DNA of 19,362 nucleotides. Source: an uncultured Bacteroidota bacterium (GTDB lineage: Bacteria; Bacteroidota; Bacteroidia; Bacteroidales; CAIWKO01). Each line of letters opens with the position of its first letter. Positions within the stretch are counted from its first letter, which is position 1. Shown piece after piece: positions 1-7,123 of this stretch. A program made the translations under genes and the position numbers. The notes below the pieces were generated by a model that saw nothing but the letters and a program-made list of their open reading frames with translations, was not told the origin of the DNA and ran no database searches. The stretch covers positions 1-19,362 of the forward strand of contig CALGYY010000183.1 of NCBI GenBank assembly GCA_937934705.1. Reading direction: 5' to 3'.

Positions 1-102
1 GGCAAGGTTGTTGAAATGGGATCCTACGCCTATTATGTAAAATTCCGTCTGCCCAGCGGAGAGTATTTTGAAAAACGCGGCTCGGTTATGGTCGTAAGAT
101 AA
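1..102 (+). CDS. C-terminal fragment of a secreted protein, probable T9SS type B sorting domain (partial)
   Basis: The reading frame is open from the window edge to TAA at 100-102 and gives 33 residues. The tail has the pattern G-x-Y-x-YYVKF, then a short SGEYF turn, then KRGSVMVVR at the very end. This resembles the final strands of the gliding-motility-associated C-terminal domain (CHU_C / type B sorting signal), whose members typically end in a GxVxLxR-like strand. In that family the domain directs export through the type IX secretion system and is removed or anchored at the cell surface. The body of the protein lies outside the window, so its function cannot be told. A strong hairpin terminator follows 17 nt after the stop. 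The assignment rests on about 30 residues and is moderately sure; another beta-sandwich tail is possible. Confidence 0.6.
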   Translation, partial: GKVVEMGSYAYYVKFRLPSGEYFEKRGSVMVVR

Positions 103-119
103 ACTCACTTAAGATACTC

Positions 120-157
120 AAAGAAATCGCCTGACTCTTCAGGCGATTTCTTTTGTT
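120..157 (+). terminator. Rho-independent terminator after the left-edge gene
   Basis: A perfect 15-bp inverted repeat (arms 120-134 and 139-153) encloses a 4-nt CTCT loop. The stem has a GCCTGA/TCAGGC core with A/T-rich ends and runs into a T-rich tract (151-159). The A tract on the 5' side means it could also work on the other strand. It separates the left-edge gene from the guaB promoter. Confidence 0.9.
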
Positions 158-170
158 TTACTGCAGGACA

Positions 171-201
171 TTCCATCACATGAGTATTATGCTTAAATTT
201 G
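171..201 (+). promoter_or_regulatory. guaB promoter, Bacteroidota type
   Basis: TAAATTTG at 194-201 matches the TAnnTTTG -7 consensus. TTC at 171-173 stands 20 nt upstream, the same spacing as the TTG in the 1748-1778 promoter, so it may be a weak -33 element. Transcription would begin near 205-208, about 20 nt before the ATG at 226. This excludes the longer reading frame that starts at TTG 199-201, because that TTG is part of the -7 box. Confidence 0.7.
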
Positions 202-225
202 CACGCAATATCAAAGAATATTGCC

Positions 226-1695
226 ATGGATGCATTTCATGAAAAGTTCATCGGTGAAGGTTTAACCTACGATGACGTTCTCCTTCTCCCCGCCTATTCA
301 GAAATTCTGCCCCGCGATGTGGATGTTTCTACTTTGTTCACACGCAACATCAGGCTCAATATTCCCATTGTTTCAGCAGCCATGGATACCGTAACGGATG
401 CCGTTATGGCCATTGCCATTGCCCAGGAAGGCGGAATTGGCGTTTTGCATAAGAATATGACCATTGAAGAACAGGCTGTAGAAGTGAAGAAGGTCAAGCG
501 TGCCGAGAACGGAATGATCATCGACCCGGTGACCCTGAATAAAGAAGCCCTGGTGGGGGATGCACTGCAAATCATGAAAGAGCATAAGATCGGAGGCATA
601 CCTGTGGTTGACGAAAACCAGCACCTGGTGGGCATTGTTACCAACAGGGACCTGCGTTTTGAACGCAATCCGGAGCGCCCGATCACTCAGGTGATGACCT
701 CTGACCGCTTGATCACAACAACGGAGTTCACGGATTTTGAAAAAGCAGCGGACATCCTGCAGGAGCATAAAATTGAGAAGCTCCCGGTGGTTGATAAAAA
801 CAATAAGCTGATCGGTCTGATTACTTATAAAGACATCATCAAGATCAAGGCCCGGCCCAATGCCTGCAAAGACCAGATGGGCAGGCTCAGGGTAGCTGCC
901 GGGGTTGGTGTTACACGTGACATGATCGAACGGGTGGAGGCCCTGATCAAAGCAGGAGTAGACGCCATTGTGATCGATACGGCCCATGGACATTCCAAAG
1001 GTGTACTTGATGCCGCACGCACATTCAAGAAGAGTTTTCCCGCTGTTGAACTGGTGGTAGGCAATATTGCCACGGCCGAAGCGGCCAAAGATCTTGTCAA
1101 AGCCGGAGCTGATGCAGTAAAGGTGGGTATCGGTCCCGGATCAATCTGCACGACCCGCGTGATCGCCGGGGTTGGCGTTCCTCAGCTTTACGCGGTATTT
1201 ACAGTATCACAGGCCATAAAAGGAAGCGGTGTCCCGGTTATTGCCGACGGAGGAATCCGCTTCACCGGTGATATTGTCAAGGCCCTTGCCGGTGGCGCCC
1301 ACAGCGTTATGATCGGCTCCATGTTCGCCGGGGTTGACGAATCACCCGGTGAAACCATTATTTACGAAGGCCGCAAGTTTAAGATGTACAGAGGGATGGG
1401 AAGCCTTGAAGCCATGCAGAAGGGTTCCAAAGACCGCTACTTCCAGGATGCGGAAGATGATATCAAGAAACTGGTTCCGGAAGGCATCGTGGGCAGAGTC
1501 CCCTACAAGGGAACACTATCTGAAGTCATTCACCAGCTTGTAGGCGGGCTCAGGGCCGGTATGGGCTACTGCGGTGCTGCTACTACTCCTGCACTCCACA
1601 AAGCCAGGTTTATCAGGATCACGGCCGCCGGGATCAACGAAAGTCACCCCCATGATGTGATCATTACCCGCGAGGCTCCCAACTACAGCCGCTGA
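226..1695 (+). CDS. guaB: Inosine-5'-monophosphate dehydrogenase
   Basis: GuaB oxidises IMP to XMP with NAD+, the committed step of guanine nucleotide synthesis in the cytoplasm. The 489-residue product has the usual family length. Visible features, in order, are: the N-terminal barrel start with LTYDDVLLLPAYS; two CBS domains at about 100-146 and 157-207; the IMP-binding ADGGIR segment with D341; the catalytic loop GPGSICTTR with nucleophile C308; and the flap with the R404-Y405 pair (DRYFQD), equivalent to the Arg-Tyr that activates water in the E. coli enzyme. PEGIVGRVPYKG follows. I chose ATG 226 rather than the upstream TTG because the -7 promoter box covers that TTG and MDAFHEKF gives the normal N-terminus. 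It is transcribed alone from the promoter at 171-201; the next operon has its own promoter. Confidence 0.97.
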   Translation: MDAFHEKFIGEGLTYDDVLLLPAYSEILPRDVDVSTLFTRNIRLNIPIVSAAMDTVTDAVMAIAIAQEGGIGVLHKNMTIEEQAVEVKKVKRAENGMIIDPVTLNKEALVGDALQIMKEHKIGGIPVVDENQHLVGIVTNRDLRFERNPERPITQVMTSDRLITTTEFTDFEKAADILQEHKIEKLPVVDKNNKLIGLITYKDIIKIKARPNACKDQMGRLRVAAGVGVTRDMIERVEALIKAGVDAIVIDTAHGHSKGVLDAARTFKKSFPAVELVVGNIATAEAAKDLVKAGADAVKVGIGPGSICTTRVIAGVGVPQLYAVFTVSQAIKGSGVPVIADGGIRFTGDIVKALAGGAHSVMIGSMFAGVDESPGETIIYEGRKFKMYRGMGSLEAMQKGSKDRYFQDAEDDIKKLVPEGIVGRVPYKGTLSEVIHQLVGGLRAGMGYCGAATTPALHKARFIRITAAGINESHPHDVIITREAPNYSR

Positions 1696-1711
1696 TCTTC
1701 CGGGTGATTTA

Positions 1712-1725
1712 CGGTCATTTGACCG
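1712..1725. repeat. Small inverted repeat after guaB (weak terminator or operator)
   Basis: CGGTCA and TGACCG are perfect 6-bp arms around TT, 16 nt after the guaB stop. Folded as RNA it would give a 5-bp stem with a 4-nt loop. No T-tract follows, so it would be a poor intrinsic terminator. No other terminator is visible between guaB and the next gene. Confidence 0.3.
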
Positions 1726-1741
1726 GTTCAAACCTGACGGA

Positions 1742-1764
1742 TTATCCTTGGAATAATAGGATAA
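1742..1764. promoter_or_regulatory. Inverted repeat overlapping the -33 element (possible operator)
   Basis: The arms TTATCC (1742-1747) and GGATAA (1759-1764) are perfect 6-bp complements separated by 11 nt. The -33 TTG of the chaperone operon promoter is the first triplet of the spacer. A dimeric regulator bound here would cover the -33 region. No regulator gene is linked to it, and 6-bp arms can occur by chance. Confidence 0.3.
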
Positions 1765-1778
1765 AAATTATAATTTTG
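1748..1778 (+). promoter_or_regulatory. Promoter of the parvulin chaperone operon
   Basis: TTG at 1748-1750 and TAATTTTG at 1771-1778, 20 nt apart, form the best complete -33/-7 Bacteroidota promoter in the window. The predicted start site is near 1782-1785, leaving a leader of about 30 nt to ATG 1815. The TTG lies inside the spacer of an inverted repeat (TTATCC 1742-1747, GGATAA 1759-1764) that could be a regulator site. Confidence 0.8.
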
Positions 1779-1814
1779 CCCTCCCTAATAATCAATCTCA
1801 AATATTAAAAGGAT

Positions 1815-3818
1815 ATGAAAAAGGCATTTGTCTGGATTATTACAGGTTTACTCTTTGTTTTTCAAGGGATCACATTCGCCCAGAACAAAGATGTGGTTCT
1901 CATGAAAGTAGCAGGCGAAGATGTAAGTACCACAGAATTCCTGGGTGTTTACATGAAAAACAACATCAAGGGCGACGCCCTCGACCGCAAATCCCTGGAA
2001 GAATATCTGGACCTTTACATCAACTTCAAGCTGAAAGTCAAAGAAGCCGAAGAACTGGGTCTGGATACTGTCAAAGGATTTCTGACCGAACTGGCCGGAT
2101 ACCGCAAACAACTTTCCCAACCCTACCTGACCGATAAGAGTGTGGAGGATGCCCTGCTCCAGGAAGCCTGGGAGCGTTCAAAAACAGACCTGAGGGTCAG
2201 CCATATTCTGATCAAGGTCAACAAAAATGCCCCTCCTGAGGATACCCTGGCCGCGTATAAAAAGATCATGGCCCTGCGAGCCAGAATCATGAAGGGAGAA
2301 GCCTTCGATAAAGTGGCCCGTGAAGCCAGTGAAGATGAACTGGCCAAAGACAGGGAAGACCCGCAGACCAGGAAAATGATCAAAGGTAACGGCGGCGACC
2401 TGGGCTATTTCTCGGTTTTCGACATGGTGTATCCTTTCGAAACCGGCGCATACAATACTGAGGTCGGTCAGGTTTCCATGCCTGTCCGCTCCGACAACGG
2501 CTATCACCTGATCAAAGTCACTGAAAAAAGCCCGGCCGCGGGAAAAATGACTGTTGCGCATATCTTTGTCAATGTACCTAAGGATGCAGAAGACGCAGCG
2601 GCCAAAGCGGCACGCGAAAAAATTGACGCGGCCCTGCAAAAGCTCAAAAACGGCAGCAAATGGGAAGATGTTGTGAATGAGTATTCTGATGACAAGGGCT
2701 CTGCAGCTAAAGGCGGACAACTTCCGGCCTTCGGCGTGAATCAGATTGTCCCGGAGTTTGTTGCCGCCATTAAAAAACTCAATGCACCGGGAGATTTTTC
2801 AGAGCCCGTTCAGACTTCCTATGGCTGGCACATCATTAAGCTGATCGAAAAGAAAGGTCCCCAATCATTTGAAGAAGACAAAGGTGCACTGAAAAACCGT
2901 CTGAACCGCGATAAAAGAATGAACAGAAGTAAGGAAGCAGTTTACGCCAGGGTTAAAAAGGAAAATAGCTTCAAGGAAAGTCCCGCTGTGATTGCTGATT
3001 TCTACACAGTACTTGACACCAATGTTTTTAACGGGACCTGGGATGCGGGGAAAGCAGCCGGCCTGACCAAGACCATGTTTGAGCTTGGCGGAAAAACGTA
3101 CTCTCAGGCTGACTTTGCGGCCTACATCGCCACACACCAGCCCAAAAAGGTGAAAGGCGACCTGAAGGTCTATGCACACGAAAAGTACAATCAGTTTGTT
3201 GAAGAAACCGTGGTAAAACTGGAAGATAGCAAGCTGGAATCCAAATACCCGGAATTCAGGACCCTCATGAAAGAATACCGTGATGGCATCCTTTTGTTTG
3301 AGTTGACGGACCAGAAAGTATGGTCAAAAGCCATTAAGGATACTGCAGGTCTTGAAGCATTCTATGAGCAGAACAAGAACAATTACCTCTGGGAAGAGCG
3401 CCTGGACGCATCCATCTATACCTGCAAGGATGCAGCAACAGCCAAGGCAGCACGGAAGCTCGCCAAAGCAGCCGCCAAGAAGAATTATTCCGATCAGGAC
3501 ATCCTGACAAAGGTCAATACCGACTCAATTCCTGTATTGAAAATCAACAGCAAATATTTTCTCAGGAAAGAAAATTCCCTGATCGACAATATTCCCTGGG
3601 AAAAGGCCATCACTGCTGACCAGGTCATCGACAGTTCGGTGGTCTTCATCGTGGTCAGGGGCATTGTCCCGCCCACCCCCAAAACCATCAGGGAGGCCAA
3701 GGGTGTGATCACTGCAGATTATCAGAATTATCTGGAGAAGCAGTGGATCGAAGCCCTGCGCAAAAAGTACACGGTTGTGGTAAACAAGGATGTTTTTGAA
3801 TCCCTGATAAAGGAGTAG
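1815..3818 (+). CDS. Periplasmic multi-parvulin peptidyl-prolyl isomerase / chaperone
   Basis: This 667-residue exported folding factor (PpiC/SurA class) probably catalyses prolyl cis-trans isomerisation and holds outer-membrane or secreted clients in the periplasm. Residues 1-22 form a signal peptide ending near FAQ. A helical SurA_N-like region (about 24-120) follows. Parvulin domain 1 (126-236) has SHILIK with H130, a GGDLGYF segment and GYHLIK with H231. It also carries a lysine-rich insertion before the GGDLG. Parvulin domain 2 (245-345) has AHIFVN with H249, GGQLPAFG and GWHIIK with H339. Both keep the two histidines typical of active parvulins. About 526-630 looks like a third, decayed parvulin fold. 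It is the first gene of an operon with the lipoprotein 4 nt downstream, a surA-like gene and moxR. A GGAT lies directly before the ATG, too close for a good Shine-Dalgarno. Confidence 0.9.
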   Translation: MKKAFVWIITGLLFVFQGITFAQNKDVVLMKVAGEDVSTTEFLGVYMKNNIKGDALDRKSLEEYLDLYINFKLKVKEAEELGLDTVKGFLTELAGYRKQLSQPYLTDKSVEDALLQEAWERSKTDLRVSHILIKVNKNAPPEDTLAAYKKIMALRARIMKGEAFDKVAREASEDELAKDREDPQTRKMIKGNGGDLGYFSVFDMVYPFETGAYNTEVGQVSMPVRSDNGYHLIKVTEKSPAAGKMTVAHIFVNVPKDAEDAAAKAAREKIDAALQKLKNGSKWEDVVNEYSDDKGSAAKGGQLPAFGVNQIVPEFVAAIKKLNAPGDFSEPVQTSYGWHIIKLIEKKGPQSFEEDKGALKNRLNRDKRMNRSKEAVYARVKKENSFKESPAVIADFYTVLDTNVFNGTWDAGKAAGLTKTMFELGGKTYSQADFAAYIATHQPKKVKGDLKVYAHEKYNQFVEETVVKLEDSKLESKYPEFRTLMKEYRDGILLFELTDQKVWSKAIKDTAGLEAFYEQNKNNYLWEERLDASIYTCKDAATAKAARKLAKAAAKKNYSDQDILTKVNTDSIPVLKINSKYFLRKENSLIDNIPWEKAITADQVIDSSVVFIVVRGIVPPTPKTIREAKGVITADYQNYLEKQWIEALRKKYTVVVNKDVFESLIKE

Positions 3819-3822
3819 CATT

Positions 3823-4680
3823 TTGATTTCTTTTAAAAAGATCACCATTCTCCTGTTACTGTTCTGCGGTATCCTTCAGGCTTGCCATGAGGAGAGCAGC
3901 AAGCCTGAAGACGCGATAGCACGGGTAGGCGATTATTACCTGAGCAGGTCGGACATCGATGGGCTGGTTCCTGAGAATACCGGCGCCTCCGACAGTCTGC
4001 AAATCATTCAGGATTATATCGATAACTGGATCAGGCAGAAACTTGTTCTCAGGCAGGCGGAGAAAAACCTCAGTAAAGAGCAGAAAGATTTCAGCCGCCA
4101 GCTCGAGGATTACAGGAATTCGCTGATCATCTACACCTACCAGCAGGAGTTGATCCGCCAATCCGTCGATACCGTTGTTACCGAGAATGAGATCGTCAAT
4201 TATTACAATGCCAACAAAGCAGACTTTGAGCTGAAGGAGAACATTGTGAAGGTTTTGTATGTGAAACTGGCCAAAAACAGCAACAAAGTCCAGGCTTTCC
4301 GCCAGCTTCTTCAGTCGGAACGCGAAGCCGACCGCAAGAAGCTACTCGAGCTCAGTTCCAGGCATGCGGTGAACTCTTTCATGGACGATCAGAGCTGGTT
4401 GATCTTTAACGATATACTCAAAGAAATTCCCATCAAGACCTACAACCAGGAGGAATACCTGCAGAACAACCGTTACATAGAAATTGAGGACTCCACCTTC
4501 AAATACCTTTTGAATATTAAGGGTTTCATGATCAAGGAGAGCATTTCTCCCCTGAGTTTTGAAACTGAAAATATCCGCAGTATTATTATCAACAAGCGTA
4601 AGATCAAGCTGATCCGGGATATGGAACAGAGTGTATATGAGGATGCCCTGAAAAACGGAGATTTTGAGGTAATCCGCTAG
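3823..4680 (+). CDS. Parvulin-like lipoprotein, probably without isomerase activity
   Basis: This 285-residue envelope protein sits between two parvulin genes. The start is TTG: no ATG could include the signal peptide, and AAGGAG at 3810-3815, 7 nt upstream, is the best Shine-Dalgarno in the window. The motif lies in the last codons of the preceding gene, so translation is probably coupled across the 4-nt gap. Residues 1-20 are a lipoprotein signal ending in the lipobox LQAC, with lipidated C21. A SurA_N-like segment follows (AIARVGDYYLSRSDID and a helical stretch to about 120). The part from about 140 onward has the strand and helix order of a parvulin but lacks both active-site histidines: the SHIL strand is replaced by VKVLYVKL and the GYHIIK strand by LLNIKGFMIK. 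I infer a membrane-tethered holdase or partner of the flanking parvulins. Family membership is inferred from this pattern and from context. Confidence 0.8.
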   Translation: MISFKKITILLLLFCGILQACHEESSKPEDAIARVGDYYLSRSDIDGLVPENTGASDSLQIIQDYIDNWIRQKLVLRQAEKNLSKEQKDFSRQLEDYRNSLIIYTYQQELIRQSVDTVVTENEIVNYYNANKADFELKENIVKVLYVKLAKNSNKVQAFRQLLQSEREADRKKLLELSSRHAVNSFMDDQSWLIFNDILKEIPIKTYNQEEYLQNNRYIEIEDSTFKYLLNIKGFMIKESISPLSFETENIRSIIINKRKIKLIRDMEQSVYEDALKNGDFEVIR

Positions 4681-4754
4681 GATGTTGAAGCGGGCGGGCA
4701 AGCGAATAATAATCACCGCAAAAATGAGTTTTACTGGATTAATAAAGCATTAAG

Positions 4755-6134
4755 ATGAAAATTAAAATACTGCTGCTCCTGTTCCTTCTCCTGACCCTTC
4801 AGAACCTATCAGTTGCACAGGACAGCATAAAACCGGCATCAGGACTCATCGTAGATGAAATAGTTGCCGTGGTTGGCGCCAACGTGATTCTGCTCTCAGA
4901 TGTTGAAAATGAATACATTCAGTACATGTTGCAGGGCAACACCCAGGGAGGGGCTGCACTCAGGTGCCGTGTGATCGAAGAACTGCTCTTTCAAAAGTTG
5001 CTATTGAACCAGGCTGCGCTCGACAGTGTTGAGGTCACGGAAAAGCAGGTGGATAACGAGCTGGAGCGTCGTATGCGCTATTTTATCGCCCAGGTAGGAT
5101 CAAAAGAAAAACTGGAGCAGTATTTCGGAAAAAGTATACTCGAAATTAAGAAGGATCTCAGGGACCGGATCAGGGATCACCTGAAGATTCAGAATGTTCA
5201 GCAGGGCATCACCATGAATATCAAGGTAACCCCATCCGAGGTTTCCGATTTTTATGCCAGCATCCCATCCGACAGCCTGCCGCTGATCAACGCAGAATAT
5301 GAGATCATGCAGATCGTCAAGAAACCACCCATCAGTGAAGCAGAAATTGCTTTTGTGAAGGAAAAACTGAACGGGCTGCGGGACCGCGTGCTTAAAGGGG
5401 AGGATTTTTCAACGCTTGCCAATCTTTACTCCATGGATCCCGGCTCCATGCACAAAGGCGGGAACCTTGGACTGATCGGACGGGGGGAAACCTACCCTGA
5501 ATTTGAGGCTGCAGCATTCAGCCTGAAACCGGGTGAAGTATCCCCGGTGGTCAAAACGGAGAAAGGCTATCACATCATCCAGTTGATCGACCGCAGGGGT
5601 GAATTTGTTAACCTGAAGCACATCCTCATCATCCCCCAGCCCAGCGTTGCTGATCTGGCTAAGGCCAAGAAGGATCTGGAGCATATCGCATCACTCATCG
5701 AAATGGATTCACTGACATTTGAAGAAGCCGCCGCGCGATATTCCGATGATCCGACAAAAAATAATAATGGTCTGCTGACCAACCAATACAGCGGAAATTC
5801 ACTTTTCGATCCTGCGGAGATTGACCCGGCCATTTTCTTCGTCATCGACAAACTTGACATCGGACAGATCTCCGCCCCTGCCCTGTTTACCTACGAGGAA
5901 GACCAGGTGCAGGCCTATCGCATCCTTATGCTGAAATCACGTACAGCGCCCCACAAAGCCAACCTGAAAGATGATTACACCAAGATACAGGGGATGGTTT
6001 TGATGCTCAAGCAAAACGATGAGATCAACAACTGGATCCGCAAGAAATCGGCATCCACCTTTATCAAGATCAATCCTGATTTCTCAGATTGTGGTTTTCA
6101 GTATGAGTGGAATGCCGTAAACCAAGCCCAGTAG
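4755..6134 (+). CDS. surA: SurA-like periplasmic chaperone / peptidyl-prolyl isomerase
   Basis: This 459-residue protein has the SurA plan: a signal peptide (1-21, ending SVAQ); an N-terminal helical chaperone module opening with VDEIVAVVGANVILLSDVE (about 33-51); two parvulin domains (about 177-277 and 285-395); and a C-terminal helix that would close the N-module. SurA escorts unfolded outer-membrane proteins to the BAM machinery. Domain 1 has GGNLGLIGRGETYPEFEAAAF and GYHIIQ (H273), but Q186 stands where the first parvulin histidine usually is. Domain 2 keeps LKHILI (H289) but has AYRIL (R389) where the second histidine is expected. Each domain therefore lacks one of the usual pair. It follows the lipoprotein gene by 74 nt with no visible promoter or terminator and lies 20 nt before moxR. 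The symbol is by architecture; true orthology to E. coli surA is not shown. Confidence 0.87.
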   Translation: MKIKILLLLFLLLTLQNLSVAQDSIKPASGLIVDEIVAVVGANVILLSDVENEYIQYMLQGNTQGGAALRCRVIEELLFQKLLLNQAALDSVEVTEKQVDNELERRMRYFIAQVGSKEKLEQYFGKSILEIKKDLRDRIRDHLKIQNVQQGITMNIKVTPSEVSDFYASIPSDSLPLINAEYEIMQIVKKPPISEAEIAFVKEKLNGLRDRVLKGEDFSTLANLYSMDPGSMHKGGNLGLIGRGETYPEFEAAAFSLKPGEVSPVVKTEKGYHIIQLIDRRGEFVNLKHILIIPQPSVADLAKAKKDLEHIASLIEMDSLTFEEAAARYSDDPTKNNNGLLTNQYSGNSLFDPAEIDPAIFFVIDKLDIGQISAPALFTYEEDQVQAYRILMLKSRTAPHKANLKDDYTKIQGMVLMLKQNDEINNWIRKKSASTFIKINPDFSDCGFQYEWNAVNQAQ

Positions 6135-6154
6135 AACCCAACACCGACAGAAGC

Positions 6155-7123
6155 ATGCTGACTTATAAATCCGACGTGGAAGCCCTGGATGCCATGGGCG
6201 TGAAGTACAAAGAGCTCCGAAACGAGATCGGCCGGGTTATCATCGGTCAGGATACCGTGATCCGCAATGTGATCATCTCTATTTTCAGTAAAGGTCATGG
6301 TTTGCTGATTGGCGTTCCGGGACTTGCCAAAACTCTACTGATCAATACATTAGCAAAATCACTCGGACTTTCTTACAATCGCATCCAATTTACGCCCGAC
6401 CTGATGCCTTCGGACATTATCGGCACCGAAATACTCGATGAAACCCGGAAATTCAGGTTTATCAAAGGACCAGTGTTCGCGAATATCATCCTGGCCGACG
6501 AGATTAACCGGACACCGCCCAAAACGCAGTCTGCTCTTCTCGAAGCTATGCAGGAAAAGGCTGTTACCGTAGCCGGTCAGCGTTATACGCTGGAAGAACC
6601 TTTCTTTGTGCTGGCCACCCAGAACCCAATTGAGCAGGAAGGGACCTATCCCCTGCCCGAGGCGCAGCTCGACCGATTCATGTTCAACATCATGCTCGAT
6701 TATCCTTCGCTGCAGGAGGAAATTCAGGTGGTTAAAAGTACCACAACGGAGAATGATCCGCAGGTAGGCATAGTGCTCACAGCTGAGGAAATCCTTTTCT
6801 TTCAGAACCTGATCCGCAGGATACCTGTTCCCGATAATGTGTATGAGTATGCAGTGAAACTGGCTGCCCTTTCACGCCCTGACACTGAACTGGCCCATCC
6901 TATGGCGAAGAATTATATCGCCTGGGGAGCCGGACCAAGAGCTTCACAATATCTGATCATCGGGGCTAAATGCCATGCCGCCATTCAGGGAAAATACTCC
7001 CCCGACATCGAAGATGTGAGGGAGGTTGCGGCTTCAGTACTGCGTCACCGCATTGTCAAAAATTACAAAGCCGAGGCTGAAGGCATCAGTGTGGATGCCA
7101 TCATCAGCGGACTGATGCGCTGA
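6155..7123 (+). CDS. MoxR-family AAA+ ATPase
   Basis: This 322-residue cytoplasmic AAA+ ATPase belongs to the MoxR group, chaperone-like ATPases that usually work with von Willebrand A-domain proteins on complex assembly or stress responses. The Walker A motif GVPGLAKT is at 53-60. Walker B is ILADEINR with D115 and E116. The family-typical NRTPPKTQSALLEAMQE follows, then the sensor segment ATQNPIEQEGTYPLPEAQLDRF. I chose ATG 6155 over ATG 6107 because it gives the usual family length and avoids a 28-nt overlap with the surA-like gene. It is the last gene of the chaperone operon. The DUF58 or vWA-domain partner often found next to moxR is absent: the next gene is on the other strand, and its stop codon abuts this one. 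Confidence 0.93.
   Translation: MLTYKSDVEALDAMGVKYKELRNEIGRVIIGQDTVIRNVIISIFSKGHGLLIGVPGLAKTLLINTLAKSLGLSYNRIQFTPDLMPSDIIGTEILDETRKFRFIKGPVFANIILADEINRTPPKTQSALLEAMQEKAVTVAGQRYTLEEPFFVLATQNPIEQEGTYPLPEAQLDRFMFNIMLDYPSLQEEIQVVKSTTTENDPQVGIVLTAEEILFFQNLIRRIPVPDNVYEYAVKLAALSRPDTELAHPMAKNYIAWGAGPRASQYLIIGAKCHAAIQGKYSPDIEDVREVAASVLRHRIVKNYKAEAEGISVDAIISGLMR

Noticed and set aside
2178..2720. Long minus-strand frames (up to 180 codons) opposite the parvulin gene, with similar ones opposite guaB, tdh, kbl and asnS
   Set aside because: They lie wholly inside confidently identified genes on the other strand, are rich in F, H, R and C as expected for antisense frames, and have no promoter or family match.
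4682..4753. A 23-codon frame (MLKRAGKR...) filling the gap between the lipoprotein and surA-like genes
   Set aside because: It starts 1 nt after one stop and ends 1 nt before the next ATG, but it has no Shine-Dalgarno and no recognisable features, and such frames arise easily in 74 nt. It could be a coupling leader, but nothing beyond its position supports this.
6107..6154. Upstream ATG extension of moxR overlapping the surA-like gene
   Set aside because: The 16 extra residues are proline-rich and unlike MoxR N-termini, and ATG 6155 gives the family length without a 28-nt overlap.
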